From: Pythium myriotylum
Lineage: Eukaryota > Oomycota > Peronosporomycetes > Pythiales > Pythiaceae
Assembly: GCA_023091665.1 (NCBI GenBank)
Contig: JALJCQ010000012.1
Span: 186,001-250,000 of the forward strand
DNA: 64,000 bases
Direction of reading: 5' to 3'
Each line of letters begins with the position of its first letter. Position 1 is the first letter of the stretch. This document shows positions 28,813-41,374 of this stretch, piece after piece. Under the pieces are notes generated by a model, which worked only from the letters and a program-made list of their open reading frames with translations, had not been told where the DNA came from and did not search any database. Both the position numbers and the translations under genes were made by a program.

Positions 28813-30849
28813 ATGAATCTCCTGCGTGTGCTGGCTCCTCTCGCAGTCCTCGCTGCCGTCGCACTCGACTCGGCCGCGGCCACTGGCTTCGGCTACGGCG
28901 GTGGAAGCCCCGTCCAACAAGGCAAGGTCCAGGCCGCGACTCCGTGTCCGCCCAAGGGCGGCAACTCGAACTCGCTGCGCGGCACTCCGGCACAGCCAAA
29001 GCAGGCCAAGCCAGCGCCAGCCGCACCAAAGGGTGGTAACGGTGGCTACGGTGGTCAGCCGAAGGCACCGGCACCGGCTGCGCCGAAGGGAGGCAACAAT
29101 GGCGGTTATGGTGGGCAGTCCAAGAACGTGCCGGTGCCGCTACCTCAGCAACCCAAGTCGGCTCCTGCTCCTCCGAAGGGAGGCTTCGGTGGCCAACCGA
29201 GTGGAGGCTACGGCGGCCAGTCCAAGAACGTGCCGGTGCCGCTACCTCAGCAACCCAAGTCGGCTCCTGCTCCTCCGAAGGGAGGCTTCGGTGGCCAACC
29301 GAGCGGAGGCTACGGCAACCAGCCCAAGGCTGTGCCAGTGCCCCTTCCACAGGTGCCCAAGCCCGCCCCGGCAGGCCCAGTGCCAGCCAAGCCGATGGGA
29401 GGCAAGCCGTCGGGCGGCTCGAATGCCAAGACGCCGTGCCCGCCCAAGGGTCAGAACAAGCCGAGTGGTGGGTGGGGTTTCCAGCCCAACAAGCCAGGCC
29501 CGGCCCCGGCTCCAATGCCTGCGGGTCCGAGCGGTGGGTACGGTAACCAGCCCAAGTCGGTGCCGGTGCCGCTGCCGCAGGTTCCAAAGCCTGCTCCTGG
29601 TCCTGCGCCTGGTGTGGTTCCGGTGAAGCCTGCGTCGGCTCCTGCTCCTGCTCCTGCTCCTGCCCCGGTGCCGATGCCGGTGCCGGCTCCAGTGCCAGTT
29701 CCTGTTCCTGGCAAGCCGTCGAAGCCGTCGCAGCCGTCGCAACCGTGGCAACCATCGAAGCCGCAGCCGCAGCCGGTCCCGCAGCCGGTCCCTGCTCCCG
29801 CTCCGGTGCCTGCCCCAGTGCCCGCTCCGGTGCCAGTCCCCGCGAAGCCGTCCAAGCCGTCCAAGCCGCAACCGCAACCGCAACCGCAGCCTGCGCCGGC
29901 TCCGGCTCCGGTACCAGCACCAAACCCGGTCCCCGTACCAGTGCCAGTGGCTCCGTCGAGCGGGTCGACGCCACCGCCTCAGCCGCCACAGGCGCCTGCG
30001 ATCGTGCCTCCGCCAGCTCCGGTACCAACGCAGCCGAGCAAGCCGACCCCGCCTGCTCCAGTGCCCGTGCCGGTGCCGGTGCCAACCGTATCGGTCCCAG
30101 TGCCAACCGCGCCAACCGTACCAACCGTGCCGAAGGTTCCAACTGTGCCGACCGTTCCGACCGCGCCGACCGTACCAACGGTGCCGTCGCCGGCGTCGGG
30201 AACGAACGGTCCATCGCAGGTGCTTCCTGCTCCTCCTCCGACGAGCGGCGGCAACGTGGGCACGCCAGCTCCGCAGGTGTCAGCTCCGGCGGTGGTGCCG
30301 GCTCCTGTGCCGACGCCTGCAGCGACACCAGGCAAGCCAGCGCCGACGCCTGCTCCCACGCCAGCTCCCACGCCTGCGCCAACGCCGGCACCAACTCCCG
30401 CTCCAACGCCGGCGCCAACACCGGCACCAACGCCGGCGCCGACACCAGCTCCAACCCCAGCTCCTACCCCGGCTCCAACTCCAGCTCCTACCCCGGCACC
30501 AACACCGGCGCCGACACCAGCTCCGACGCCTGCGCCAACTCCCGCTCCGACGCCTGCGCCAACTCCCGCTCCGACGCCTGTACCAACTCCCGCTCCTACC
30601 CCGGCTCCCACCCCGGCGCCAACGCCAGCTCCCACCCCGGCACCAACTCCTGCCCCGCCGACTGCTCCTGTCTCGGGAGGCGGTGGTCCGAGTGGCCCTG
30701 GTCAGGTCCTTCCGGCTCCGGACCTCGACACGCCGGCTCCCGTGGTCTCGGCTCCCGCCGTGCCGTCAGTGCCATCCGTTCCGGCGTCTCCAGCGTCGCC
30801 AGTGTCCGATCCGGCGTCTGGCAAGTCAAACTCGCCTGTGCAGCAGTAA
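28813..30849 (+). CDS. Secreted Pro/Ala-rich protein (GFGYGG-CPPK family)
   Basis: This encodes 678 residues. The ATG directly follows the core promoter and gives the signal peptide [20 protein letters not shown] with cleavage near AAA/TG. The mature protein starts [15 protein letters not shown] and has [17 protein letters not shown]. Then come Gly/Tyr-rich repeats with [19 protein letters not shown] (two near-perfect copies), and a second CPPKG. PAPVPVP, PTVPTVP and a long PAPTP run follow. The end is KSNSPVQQ. Lys is spread through the Gly/Tyr region. The Gly-Tyr and Pro-rich composition resembles extracellular matrix proteins. It lies convergent to the gene at 32117-34666. Confidence 0.85.
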   Translation: MNLLRVLAPLAVLAAVALDSAAATGFGYGGGSPVQQGKVQAATPCPPKGGNSNSLRGTPAQPKQAKPAPAAPKGGNGGYGGQPKAPAPAAPKGGNNGGYGGQSKNVPVPLPQQPKSAPAPPKGGFGGQPSGGYGGQSKNVPVPLPQQPKSAPAPPKGGFGGQPSGGYGNQPKAVPVPLPQVPKPAPAGPVPAKPMGGKPSGGSNAKTPCPPKGQNKPSGGWGFQPNKPGPAPAPMPAGPSGGYGNQPKSVPVPLPQVPKPAPGPAPGVVPVKPASAPAPAPAPAPVPMPVPAPVPVPVPGKPSKPSQPSQPWQPSKPQPQPVPQPVPAPAPVPAPVPAPVPVPAKPSKPSKPQPQPQPQPAPAPAPVPAPNPVPVPVPVAPSSGSTPPPQPPQAPAIVPPPAPVPTQPSKPTPPAPVPVPVPVPTVSVPVPTAPTVPTVPKVPTVPTVPTAPTVPTVPSPASGTNGPSQVLPAPPPTSGGNVGTPAPQVSAPAVVPAPVPTPAATPGKPAPTPAPTPAPTPAPTPAPTPAPTPAPTPAPTPAPTPAPTPAPTPAPTPAPTPAPTPAPTPAPTPAPTPAPTPAPTPAPTPVPTPAPTPAPTPAPTPAPTPAPTPAPPTAPVSGGGGPSGPGQVLPAPDLDTPAPVVSAPAVPSVPSVPASPASPVSDPASGKSNSPVQQ

Positions 30850-32116
30850 CCCCGGTGGTGTCTTGCGATCGATTGGAGGAGAGTGAGGCCTTCAGGACAG
30901 AGCTCAAAACCTCCACGAGCGAACGCCCCGGCATGTCGACTTCCGTCTGTCGGACGACGCGTCGGGCTGTGCTGTATTTGTTTCCGTACGTCTCGTAGAC
31001 TCGTACACTCGTGTCGTCATTGGCTTTGACGCGTGTAGTGTTAGACTTTGTGTCGTGACTGTTGCCTGTTGAGAAACTCAATGGAATGGATATGCTCTTG
31101 TACCGTATTATTTCTAGTTTGGATGTTTGTACATTGTATATTGCGCTCCGTGGAGTGGCTATCATACGAAACAGCACTACATATCGATAACGCTCATGTT
31201 CAGTCTCACGGGGGAGTGTGGAGCTCTTTGGTGTTGTTCTGCTACGCTCGCGCATCAGCCTCTGGTGGTCGAGGGTCGGTGGTTGTACCGTAGAACCAAG
31301 AACAGTCCAAGAAGCTGTGTTGTCTATTGGGCATATGTTGACGCTGACATGCAGAAATGAAGATGGGGAGTCGTAGTGCTGGCGCCGTACCATTTGCTCT
31401 GTTTTAGTTGCGTACATACCAATCGCCAACACTAGTCTGGAGCTTGGTACGAAGGTGCTTATGTTCTGTGGTCCGTCGGAATGGCCCATTACCACGTCAA
31501 AATGTCTCTCACCATTGCGACATCATCGAGCATACTGCGGAGCAGGATGTTTTATCCCTACTGTTACGCAAAGTTCCAAGTGAAGACTCTGATTGGTACG
31601 TTTCTAGAGGTGAAGGTTTGGCATTGAACTGGTAAATAATGTTGGTAGTTGCGGAGAAATTCCTTCGAAGAACATGTTAGGAAGCGTGAAAGTGGCGGGT
31701 TCTGCGATGTGTGGACCAAATCAAAGCATTGTACTAGAGGCAAAAGAGCATACATTCCGAAGGATGTTGCCATTTCCGGATGCGGCAAGATGCGAGGAAG
31801 ATAAGATACCCAGACTCGAGGATGTGACATCGTCCCAGGTCACAAAGTCGTGTGTATTCTTAGTAGCATCGTCTAGGGAAACATTTCCCAGATCGTCGTA
31901 GGTCAGTTTAGAATCTGCCTGCGACCAGGCAAACACCCGCCTCGCCACGCCCACATGGGCAAGGCGCAATACACTTGCTTGCCCCCACTTCCGAGCTCGA
32001 GAGCTTGAGGAAATGGAATTACGCTTACATTTCACCGAAGGGGAAACCATACAAAAACACGCAATTCTACCGTCGCTCAGCCAGTCTCCTTCCACCAGAG
32101 ACAAACTTTACGCGGT
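30850..32116. other. Intergenic region between convergent genes
   Basis: This is 1.27 kb between two 3' ends. It is AT-richer than the genes and no supported gene was seen. Confidence 0.5.
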
Positions 32117-34666
32117 CTAAGCCCACTGGAACGGGTTGTTCGGGTCCGGGGCGACTGTGCCCTGCTGCTGAATCGGACCCTGCTGGAACGGGTTGGTGAT
32201 ATCAGGCGTCGGGGCAGGCGTCGGCTGGACGGTGGTCGGCGCCGGAGTCGTCGTAGGCGCGGCCGTAGTAGGAGCCGGGGTGGTAGGAGCCGGGGTGGTT
32301 GGCGCCGGAGTAGTAGGAGCCGGGGTGGTCGGCGCCGGGGTGGTAGGCGCCGGGGTGGTCGGCGCCGGGGTGGTAGGAGCCGGGGTGGTAGGCGCCGGAG
32401 TAGTAGGAGCCGGGGTGGTCGGCGCTGGAGTCGTTGGCGCCGGGGTAGTTGGAGCCGGCGTGGTCGTCGGCTGAACCGTTGTGGGAGCGGGAGTTGGAGC
32501 CTGCGTTCCCTGTGTCGGAGGAGCAGGCGTCACAGTAGGCGTCACCGTGCTCGGAACAGGGGTCACGACAGGGGTCACTGTCGTTGGCGCTGGCGTTGGC
32601 TGAGGAGGTCGCTGCACTGGAGAATCCGGCGTTGGGCTCGGGGTCGTCGGCGCCGGGGTCGGCTTCGGCGTCGGGGCAGGTGTTGGTGCCGGGGTTGGCG
32701 CCGGAGTCGGCTTCGGCGTCGGGGCAGGTGTTGGTGCCGGGGTTGGCGCCGGGGTCGGCTTCGGCGTCGGGGCAGGTGTTGGTGCCGGGGTTGGCGCCGG
32801 GGTCGGCTTCGGCGTCGGGGCAGGTGTTGGCGCCGGGGTCGGCTTCGGCGTTGGGGCCGGCGTCGGGGCCGGAGTCGGCTTTGAAGTTCCCTGAGTGGGC
32901 GTTACCGGAGTAGGAGCCGGGGTTGGCTTTGGCGTCGGCTTCACGGTTGGCGCAGGGGTCTTCGGTGGGCACGGAGTCGGCGCAGGAGTTGGCTTAGGCG
33001 TCGGCTTAGGCGTTGGCTTCTGCGTCGGCGCCGGAGTCTTTGGCGGGCATGGTGTCGGTGCCGGGGTCGGCTTCGGCGTCGGCTTTTGAGTACCCTGGGT
33101 CGGCGGAGCCGGGGTCGGGTACGGCTTCTGCACGGGCGAATCCGGCGTCGGAGCAGGAGTCGTCGGAGCCGGGGTTGGCTTTGGCGTCGGGGCCGGGGTT
33201 GGCTTCGGCGTCGGAGCCGGGGTTGGCTTTGGCGTCGGAGCCGGGGTTGGCTTTGGCGTCGGAGCCGGGGTTGGCTTCGGCGTCGGAGCCGGGGTTGGCT
33301 TTGGCGTCGGAGCCGGGGTTGGCTTTGGCGTCGGCTTCACGGTTGGTGCAGGGGTCTTCGGTGGGCATGGTGTCGGCGCAGGAGTTGGCTTAGGCGTCGG
33401 CTTTGGAGTCGGCTTTGGAGTCGGCTTCTGAGTACCCTGGGTTGGCGGAGCCGGGGTCGGGTACGGCTTCTGCACGGGCGAATCTGGTGTTGGGGCAGGA
33501 GTCGTCGGAGCCGGCGTCGGCTTAGGAGTAGGCTTCGGCGTCGGCTGTGGGGTCGGCTTAGGAGTAGGCTTCGGCGTCGGCTTCGGCGTCGGCTGAGGTG
33601 TTGGCTTCGGCGTCGGCTGTGGCGTTGGCTTAGGCGTTGGCTTCGGCGTCGGCTTTGGGGTCAGCTGTGGCGTCGGCTTAGGCGTTGGCTTCTGCGTCGG
33701 CGCCGGAGTCTTTGGCGGGCAGGGCGTCGGTGCCGGAGTCGGCTTAGGCGTCGGCTTCTGAGTACCCTGGGTTGGCGGAGCCGGGGTCGGGTACGGCTTC
33801 TGCACGGGCGAATCTGGTGTTGGGGCAGGAGTCGTCGGAGCCGGCGTCGGCTTAGGAGTAGGCTTCGGCGTCGGCTGTGGGGTCGGCTTAGGAGTAGGCT
33901 TCGGCGTCGGCTTCGGCGTCGGCTGAGGTGTTGGCTTCGGCGTCGGCTGTGGCGTTGGCTTAGGCGTTGGCTTCGGCGTCGGCTTTGGGGTCAGCTGTGG
34001 CGTCGGCTTAGGCGTTGGCTTCTGCGTCGGCGCCGGAGTCTTTGGCGGGCAGGGCGTCGGTGCCGGAGTCGGCTTAGGCGTCGGCTTCTGAGTACCCTGG
34101 GTTGGCGGAGCCGGGGTCGGGTACGGCTTCTGCACGGGCGAATCCGGCGTCGGTGCCGGCGTCGGCTTCGTTGTTGGCTTCGGGGTCGGTGCCTGGGTCT
34201 TCGGTGGGCACGGCGTCGGCGCGGGAGTGGGCTTTGGCGTCGGCTTTGGGGTTGGCGCCTGGGTCTTTGGCGGACACGGCGTCGGCGCAGGGGTTGGCTT
34301 TGGTGTTGGCTTCTGCGTACCCTGGGTAGGCGGAGCCGGCGTCGGCTTTTGAGTAGGAGCAGGCGTGGGCTTTGGCGTCGGGGCAGGCGTGGGCTTCGGC
34401 GTCGGTGCTGGCGTCGGAGCCGGCGTGGGCTTCGGCGTCGGGGCCGGTGTGGGCTTCGGCGTCGGTGTCGGCGTCAACTTCGGCGTCGGCGCTGGGGTCG
34501 GCGCAGGATCGACTGGACGCTGCACGTAGTCGTTCGACGACGGCGGCGCATTCGTGGCCGACACTTGCTGCACGTAGTCCGGCAGACCGTTGCCGGCACT
34601 GGCCGGCGTGGCACAGAGCGCGACCGAGAGGAGCGCGAGGTGCGCGATAATCGCAGCGAGCTTCAT
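32117..34666 (-). CDS. Secreted Thr/Pro/Lys-rich repeat protein
   Basis: This encodes 849 residues on the minus strand. ATG 34664-34666 is chosen over an upstream one because it starts the signal peptide [20 protein letters not shown] with cleavage near ASA/GN. The mature part begins [20 protein letters not shown] and then consists of [11 protein letters not shown] with recurrent [13 protein letters not shown]. It has two perfect 330-bp tandem units plus a partial third (about 33420-34080). The tail is a [10 protein letters not shown] run and ends with FQQGPIQQQ, then [10 protein letters not shown]. It lacks the GFGYGG motif, so it is a divergent member; the CPPK motif and a QQ-rich end are kept. 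Its Inr-like promoter is at 34701-34719. Confidence 0.85.
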   Translation of the reverse strand: MKLAAIIAHLALLSVALCATPASAGNGLPDYVQQVSATNAPPSSNDYVQRPVDPAPTPAPTPKLTPTPTPKPTPAPTPKPTPAPTPAPTPKPTPAPTPKPTPAPTQKPTPAPPTQGTQKPTPKPTPAPTPCPPKTQAPTPKPTPKPTPAPTPCPPKTQAPTPKPTTKPTPAPTPDSPVQKPYPTPAPPTQGTQKPTPKPTPAPTPCPPKTPAPTQKPTPKPTPQLTPKPTPKPTPKPTPQPTPKPTPQPTPKPTPKPTPKPTPQPTPKPTPKPTPAPTTPAPTPDSPVQKPYPTPAPPTQGTQKPTPKPTPAPTPCPPKTPAPTQKPTPKPTPQLTPKPTPKPTPKPTPQPTPKPTPQPTPKPTPKPTPKPTPQPTPKPTPKPTPAPTTPAPTPDSPVQKPYPTPAPPTQGTQKPTPKPTPKPTPKPTPAPTPCPPKTPAPTVKPTPKPTPAPTPKPTPAPTPKPTPAPTPKPTPAPTPKPTPAPTPKPTPAPTPKPTPAPTTPAPTPDSPVQKPYPTPAPPTQGTQKPTPKPTPAPTPCPPKTPAPTQKPTPKPTPKPTPAPTPCPPKTPAPTVKPTPKPTPAPTPVTPTQGTSKPTPAPTPAPTPKPTPAPTPAPTPKPTPAPTPAPTPAPTPKPTPAPTPAPTPAPTPKPTPAPTPAPTPAPTPKPTPAPTTPSPTPDSPVQRPPQPTPAPTTVTPVVTPVPSTVTPTVTPAPPTQGTQAPTPAPTTVQPTTTPAPTTPAPTTPAPTTPAPTTPAPTTPAPTTPAPTTPAPTTPAPTTPAPTTPAPTTPAPTTPAPTTAAPTTTPAPTTVQPTPAPTPDITNPFQQGPIQQQGTVAPDPNNPFQWA
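33420..34080 (-). repeat. Coding tandem repeat, 330-bp unit x2
   Basis: The block starting TCGGCTTCTGAGTACCCTGG at 33421 recurs at 33751 and, partly, at 34081. The two full units appear identical, which indicates recent duplication inside the gene. Confidence 0.8.
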
Positions 34667-34700
34667 GGCGCTGAAGGAAAGGGAGTAGTCTTCCGAAGCG

Positions 34701-34719
34701 GAAGAATTGGCGAGTGAGA
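34701..34719 (-). promoter_or_regulatory. Oomycete Inr+FPR-like core promoter
   Basis: The minus strand reads TCTCACTCGCCAATTCTTC, an initiator (TCACTC) followed by CCAATTC, about 35 bp before the ATG of the secreted gene. Confidence 0.6.
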
Positions 34720-37107
34720 CTGATTGTCGATCGGGTCCATCTCGCCAGAGAGCGCAGCGATGATGGGTGAGCAGAACCAACGGATCAGCCCCTCTTGCGA
34801 GTCAGTCATCGCACCGGAGAGCACGGAGACACTCTTTCGTCCGCGAATCGTAGGGTGCAAGAAGAGCCAGCCGTTGGTACCTGTGACAACCGATATGTAT
34901 CCAGTCACCGAGCCCAAATGTGCTCGCTTTTCCGTGTTTACGAACTGTGACAATGAATACTTCGAGCAATAGTGGGACGTTTTTGCAGGATGCGAGCCAG
35001 GCCACCCTCCTCGCCAGTAGAGCCAGTCCACTGACTTTTGACGCTCTTAGTCAGCGCGTTGGCGAGCTCCACCGCGACAAGTGAGAAGAGAGAGAGAGAG
35101 AGAGAGAGAAAATATCAACATGGGAACGGACATGCATTGCAATCCTCAACCAGAAGCTGCTTCTCGTCATCCATGCTGCTTATCCACACGCGATCATTGT
35201 CATGATTAGTACCTATTACGACTCCGCTCCCCCGAGAGCGTCCCCGGGCGGATACGAATCCGACTCGGACTCGGACTCCACACGACGGCGATGCAAATCC
35301 ATCACGCAAACGACGCTGACGATCGAAGTGAACTGCGTAGAGGACGAACGAACAAACGCCGCTGCGTTTTTCAGCGACGGCTCCCGCTGCCGCAACGACC
35401 GAGGGAGGGGGGTCCCGATCACAGGTCACATCTCCCTCACCCAGATCCCAGGCGGGCCCCGGCGATGCACGGGATCATGAGCCGTCATCGACGGGCCAGA
35501 AGAGCGTGAGTAACGTACCCCATCGGTAGAGGGGGGCAGATCGCTCGGTTGTGTCAACCACGCTCGACGAAGCGAGGAGCGATTCGTCTCGCAAGAAAGA
35601 AAGAAAGAGCGCGGTGAGCCGACCGCTCCTGCAAGCCGAACGTTCTATGCACGAGCCGATCGCAAAGGTTCAGTTCGCTGTCGTTGGCGTCAACCGCGTG
35701 AACATCATGAGGATCGCTCGCGTTGGTGAGAGGAGGAGGATCGCGTGGGAGCCACAGATCCGTTGGGTGGAGAGATCCGGATGGCGTGATGACCGCCCCG
35801 TACGGCGCGGATCGATTACTTGGTCAACAAGGAGACGGACCGGTGTCTCTGTGCGTCTTTTTTATTTTCCAGCGAGCAAACGATTTCTCCGCGAACGATA
35901 CTGGTGCGTGCGGCTGATCAGATCACGCGCCATCTTTCAGCAGTCGATCCACGACAGGGAACTGACTAGAACTCGTTTAGTTTCGACGTGCGCGGTCGGC
36001 TCGACGCGGCCTCCTGAATTGTTTAGATCAGACGCGCGCGCGACTCATACTTGCTTTTTATTTATTTCTTCCCCTCCTTCTGTCTCTCGTGTTCTCGTCC
36101 ATGCTTGGTCGAGCTCAATTGAGATCGACGTGAGAGCGACGGCCCCAGCCCTCTGCTTTCAGTTGGGACCGCCTTGGCATCCGATGAGATGGTGCTGTAC
36201 GCAACTGCGCCGACTCAGCTCACGCTTCAGCGTGTAGTGAGCGCGGAGACAGACGCCTCGCTTTGTGGAGGTCTCCGATAAACGGAAGCATTTTCAACAG
36301 CGATCGATAGCGCTGAGTCGGCCTCGATTTTTACCGTAGAAGGCGTGCGATATGCTGCGGGCTCTTCGAGGGAACGAGAAACCCCCAAAGGATCCCAGAG
36401 TAAACTCGTTGACGTGACGACTGTCTCCGAAAAGATTGGCTCAAGGGCTACACATTCGTGTGTTGGATACAGTTCGAGCAAGTTTGATGCTTTCCATCGG
36501 CGCGATCGCGAATGTAAAGGCATCTCGTTCCCCCGTAGACTCTACCGCTGCAACGCGCTGCCGCACCAAATGCTACTGTATCTTGGGACTATTCGTTACT
36601 GTGGGACTTGAACGAGATGACGTCTACCACCTCTGATGAGACCAAACTCAGCGTCGGACAGGCGGGAAATTGACTTGATCCAGAGTCTTTCCGCAAAGTG
36701 GGTGCGAAGCCAGTTCTGGCGATCGGGGGCCACAAAGAGATCGAGAGGGACGGGAAGATCGGTCGTCAGCGTTCCACCACACGGATGCTCGGAAGATCTT
36801 CGGAACGTTCGTCTCCACCGAATCTCTTCGTGAGTGACTTCATGGCTCTCCTCGCCAGTAACTTCTAACCGCTGGAACTTTGATTCACACGACACACTGT
36901 TGTTACTGTCATTATCGTGCCATGACAGGTCGTACCGTAGCCAAGCCGAGGACGAGTCTTTTGAAGATATCCTGCCATCCTCACAGATAATTATTTTGAG
37001 CTTGTACTCTCTCAAACACCGTTTGCCGAGAACAGCAAAATTGAGACACGAGGCAGACCTTCACAACATCCGAAGACGTTACGCTCAATTGGAATGACTT
37101 GACTTTT
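34720..37107. other. Gene-free interval
   Basis: This is 2.4 kb without a supported gene. It holds an (AG)n microsatellite at 35086-35109. A 228-codon frame at 35551-36237 starts with GTG and has no domain, so I do not count it. Confidence 0.5.
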
Positions 37108-37202
37108 ACGACACTATCTAACAAGCGACAAGATCTTGACTTGCTTCTCGGCGGAAGATACTCTGCTCTCTCTCTTCTGGACATCTTCACAGCTTTCACC
37201 GA

Positions 37203-37242
37203 TCACTGCTGCACAGCCGGGTTGCTGTTGCCCGAGACCGGG

Positions 37243-37286
<44 letters not shown>

Positions 37287-38606
37287 TGGAGCAGGAGTCT
37301 CCGACGCCACTGGCGCCGGCGTGTCCGTCACCACAGGCGCCGTCGTTGGCGCATCCGTCGGCGCGGGGGTCGGGGCGTCAGTTGCGGGAGGCGCATCCGT
37401 CGCCGGAGCGATGGTAGTAGGAGCAGGCGTCACTGGCGCGTCCGTGGCCGGCGTAGGCGCCACCGGAGTGCCAGCCGACGGAGTGGAGGGTGCAGTCGGG
37501 GCTTCCGGAATAGAAGGCGTGGGCTTGCCTGGCTGTGGCTTACCAGCGCTGCCACTCGACGGCGTGGCCGGGACGGGCACTGGCACGGCTGGGATCTCCG
37601 GGGTGGAAGGCGTGGGCTTGCCTGGCTGCGGTTTGCCACCACTACCGGTCGACGGCGCGGCCGGGACTGGCACCGGCACGGCAGGGATAGGCGCGGCCGG
37701 CGCCGGGTTGAAGGATCCACCGCCGTTGTTGCCGTTGCTTCCCTTGGGCGGGCACGGCGTGGCGTTCTTATCTCCCTTGTCTCCCTTGCCGCCCTTGCCG
37801 CCAAAGTCGATGGAAGGCGAACCACCGCCAGGCGACGACGGCACGCTCGGGATCTTGCCGGCAGTTCCGCCCGACGCCGGAGCCGGAGCTGGAGCTGGGA
37901 CCGAGGCCGGAGATGGAGCCGGACCCGAAGGCCACGAGCCGAAAGCTCCGCTGTCGCCACCCTTGTTGCCCTTGCCCTTGTCGCCCTTGGACGGACATGG
38001 CGTGGCGGCGATGCTGCTTCCACCGAAGCCGCTGAAGCCGCTGGGAGAGCCTTCGCCCTTGCCGGACGTCTTGCCGCCCGAGATGGAGATGGTGGAGCTG
38101 CCGCCGCCGCTAATGCCACCGCTGATGCCACCGCTAATGCCACCGCTGATGCCACCGCTGATGCCACCAAAGCCCGAGTTTCCTGCGTAGCCGCCGTTGG
38201 CGTTGCCGCCCTTGTCTCCCTTGTCTCCCTTAGGAGGACACGGCGTGGCGGCACCTGAAGGCGTCGAGCTGGTCTTGCCACCGAAGCCTCCGCTGGTGCC
38301 GGCGTAGCCGCCCTTACCCGAGGTGGAGATAGTCGAGGTCGAGCCGTAGCTGGCGCCACCGTTGCTCGTGCCGCGGAGGTTGGATGAAGAGGTCTTGGAG
38401 GATCCCTGCTCGACGCCGCCCGAGCTCTTGGGTGGGCACGGCGTGTTGGCGCCACCGCCGCTGATGCCGCCGTAGCCACCGGAGGTCGAGACCTTGCCAG
38501 CCGAGGCCGTGCCGCCGTAGCCGAAGCCCGTGGCGGACGCGGATGGGAGCGTTTCGAGCGCAACGACGAGGACGGCGAGGTGGACGAGCGATCGGAAGAG
38601 CTTCAT
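37203..38606 (-). CDS. Secreted Gly/Ser- and Pro-rich protein, inverted-duplicate copy 1
   Basis: This encodes 467 residues. ATG 38604-38606 gives the signal peptide MKLFRSLVHLAVLVVALETL with cleavage near SASA/TG. TGFGYGGTASAGKVSTSGGY follows, then four (T/A)TPCP(P/S)K motifs, Gly-Ile-Ser repeats (GGIS x5), GDKGDKG stretches, then PAVPVPVPA and TDAPTPAPT segments. The tail is a PEPAPAPAP run with NSNPAVQQ at the end. The copies at 39959 and 43041 have identical amino acids except for the number of PA units (467, 471 and 475 residues). Even an alternative frame is unchanged across 377 codons, so silent sites are unchanged too. An Inr/FPR element lies at 38694-38710. Confidence 0.9.
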
Positions 38607-38693
38607 GGTGTGTAGTGTGCTATTGCTAGTGTTGTGGTAGGGGTGGTGGTTGTGTGTGAGTTGGTGGTGGAGGTGGAGGTGAGCTGTTGCGCT

Positions 38694-38710
38694 CAGATTG
38701 TGGAATGAGG
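38694..38710 (-). promoter_or_regulatory. Oomycete Inr+FPR core promoter
   Basis: The minus strand reads CCTCATTCCACAATCTG, about 90-105 bp before the ATG at 38606. The two sister copies have the same sequence at the same place. Confidence 0.75.
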
Positions 38711-38780
38711 AGAGGGAGGGAGAGGTGGATCGAGCAGTGGAGCGTGGTGTCGTTGTTGCTGTTGCTGCTGTTGACGGTGT

Positions 38781-39784
38781 TGTTGCCGCTGTTGGTGATA
38801 ATGTTATTGTTGCAGGGTAGATGGTGTGGCGGCGGCTCTTGTTGAGGGAGCGGGCGATTGGTGATCAGCGTCGCGAGTGTAAAGTGGCTGTTGGGTGACC
38901 TCGATAAGGAAGATCGATTGAACGACAGATCGTGCAGCTCTGCTTGTCCTCACGATTTGGTTTACTTCCGCGGGTCGCATATAATCGAGTCTTATCCTTC
39001 GTCCCGAACAGTACAGTACTGTACACAACTGAACCCACGAAGGTCTCCGTTATCGTTTTCAACCACGTCGGACTACTCAGTATCTATGGTAATCGGCGAG
39101 ATTGCTGCATCTGGTCTGAGTCCTACGTGACGTAACGTCGACAACGCGCTTATCGCTGACGACTGCTCCCAGTACTAGTACATTTATCCTCTTTTCTCGT
39201 TAGCGTTATCCATGCAATATAATCCTTGTGATTGTCTCCGAAGACTTCATGGCCCTCGCCTTGACTCTCTGCCAGAGTCTCACGTAGATACTGTAAAGTC
39301 GCAACTATGAGACGTGCAGTCCGACTCCTTCGGCTCTGTAACACGACGTTCATCAGCGAAAAGCCAGGCGGGTGGTCGAGGCACCACAAATTGGCTCACA
39401 ATCTGGTCGCGGTCTCAGCGAGTTCCACCAGATGTGGGGGGCTGATTTCGAGAAGATCCCACGCCGCACACAAAGATGTTGAAGTAGTCCAGGTCAAAAG
39501 AAACCGACACCGACAGAGCCAGGAGAGACGCAAGACGCCTTTACGCTCGTGGCGCTGATTACGAAAAGATACCGTCGAGACAACAGAAACCGAGCCCTGG
39601 ATCGACTCATGAGTGGCCTTTCTCAACACAGTGGCAGAGAGGCGGCTCCAGTGCGTCACATTGTCCACAGAGGAGCCGTTGAAGCACTCGGGAGAACCCA
39701 ACAGCCACTATATGCTCGCGACGCTGATCACCAAACGCCCCGCGCCCACACACACAGTACACCATCCATCCTGCAACCAAATCG
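38781..39784. other. Spacer between divergent copies 1 and 2
   Basis: About 1 kb. The left 115 bp are weakly similar to the flank of the other copies. From 39031 onward it belongs to the longer duplication shared with 42642-45396. No gene is supported. Confidence 0.55.
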
Positions 39785-39854
39785 ACACCGTCAACAGCAG
39801 CAACAGCAACAACGACACCACGCTCCACTGCTCGATCCACCTCTCCCTCCCTCT

Positions 39855-39871
39855 CCTCATTCCACAATCTG
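39855..39871 (+). promoter_or_regulatory. Oomycete Inr+FPR core promoter
   Basis: CCTCATTCCACAATCTG, with the ATG at 39959 about 100 bp downstream. Confidence 0.75.
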
Positions 39872-39958
39872 AGCGCAACAGCTCACCTCCACCTCCACCA
39901 CCAACTCACACACAACCACCACCCCTACCACAACACTAGCAATAGCACACTACACACC

Positions 39959-41278
39959 ATGAAGCTCTTCCGATCGCTCGTCCACCTCGCCGTCCTCGTC
40001 GTTGCGCTCGAAACGCTCCCATCCGCGTCCGCCACGGGCTTCGGCTACGGCGGCACGGCCTCGGCTGGCAAGGTCTCGACCTCCGGTGGCTACGGCGGCA
40101 TCAGCGGCGGTGGCGCCAACACGCCGTGCCCACCCAAGAGCTCGGGCGGCGTCGAGCAGGGATCCTCCAAGACCTCTTCATCCAACCTCCGCGGCACGAG
40201 CAACGGTGGCGCCAGCTACGGCTCGACCTCGACTATCTCCACCTCGGGTAAGGGCGGCTACGCCGGCACCAGCGGAGGCTTCGGTGGCAAGACCAGCTCG
40301 ACGCCTTCAGGTGCCGCCACGCCGTGTCCTCCTAAGGGAGACAAGGGAGACAAGGGCGGCAACGCCAACGGCGGCTACGCAGGAAACTCGGGCTTTGGTG
40401 GCATCAGCGGTGGCATCAGCGGTGGCATTAGCGGTGGCATCAGCGGTGGCATTAGCGGCGGCGGCAGCTCCACCATCTCCATCTCGGGCGGCAAGACGTC
40501 CGGCAAGGGCGAAGGCTCTCCCAGCGGCTTCAGCGGCTTCGGTGGAAGCAGCATCGCCGCCACGCCATGTCCGTCCAAGGGCGACAAGGGCAAGGGCAAC
40601 AAGGGTGGCGACAGCGGAGCTTTCGGCTCGTGGCCTTCGGGTCCGGCTCCATCTCCGGCCTCGGTCCCAGCTCCAGCTCCGGCTCCGGCGTCGGGCGGAA
40701 CTGCCGGCAAGATCCCGAGCGTGCCGTCGTCGCCTGGCGGTGGTTCGCCTTCCATCGACTTTGGCGGCAAGGGCGGCAAGGGAGACAAGGGAGATAAGAA
40801 CGCCACGCCGTGCCCGCCCAAGGGAAGCAACGGCAACAACGGCGGTGGATCCTTCAACCCGGCGCCGGCCGCGCCTATCCCTGCCGTGCCGGTGCCAGTC
40901 CCGGCCGCGCCGTCGACCGGTAGTGGTGGCAAACCGCAGCCAGGCAAGCCCACGCCTTCCACCCCGGAGATCCCAGCCGTGCCAGTGCCCGTCCCGGCCA
41001 CGCCGTCGAGTGGCAGCGCTGGTAAGCCACAGCCAGGCAAGCCCACGCCTTCTATTCCGGAAGCCCCGACTGCACCCTCCACTCCGTCGGCTGGCACTCC
41101 GGTGGCGCCTACGCCGGCCACGGACGCGCCAGTGACGCCTGCTCCTACTACCATCGCTCCGGCGACGGATGCGCCTCCCGCAACTGACGCCCCGACCCCC
41201 GCGCCGACGGATGCGCCAACGACGGCGCCTGTGGTGACGGACACGCCGGCGCCAGTGGCGTCGGAGACTCCTGCTCCA

Positions 41279-41334
<56 letters not shown>

Positions 41335-41374
41335 CCCGGTCTCGGGCAACAGCAACCCGGCTGTGCAGCAGTGA
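39959..41374 (+). CDS. Secreted Gly/Ser- and Pro-rich protein, inverted-duplicate copy 2
   Basis: This encodes 471 residues and is identical to the copies at 37203 and 43041 apart from the length of the PAPAPAP run near the C-terminus (hexanucleotide GCTCCG/GCCGGA expansion, four residues longer than copy 1). The signal peptide starts MKLFRSLVHL. TGFGYGG, TPCPPK motifs, GGIS repeats, GDKG stretches and a final NPAVQQ follow. It is divergent to copy 1 and convergent to copy 3. It is probably a secreted structural or wall protein; there is no enzyme signature. With three equal coding regions and equal promoters, gene dosage is the obvious effect of the duplication. Confidence 0.9.

Larger units (their letters stand above)
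37108..38780 (-). repeat. Inverted duplicate arm 1 (pairs with 39785-41469)
   Basis: This 1673-bp segment contains copy 1 with short flanks and is the reverse complement of 39785-41469 (1685 bp). The 12-bp length difference equals two PA codon pairs. Similarity to the sister copies ends abruptly after TAGTGTCGT at 37108; on the promoter side it becomes weak after 38780 and fades by about 38895. Confidence 0.8.

Noticed and set aside
32193..34717. Gly-Ala-Val and Arg-rich plus-strand frames opposite the 32117-34666 gene
   Set aside because: These are shadows of the TPAPT and TPKPT codons; the minus-strand frame has the signal peptide, CPPK motifs and promoter.
35551..36237. 228-codon frame
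   Set aside because: It begins with GTG, has no domain, unusual composition and no promoter-like element.
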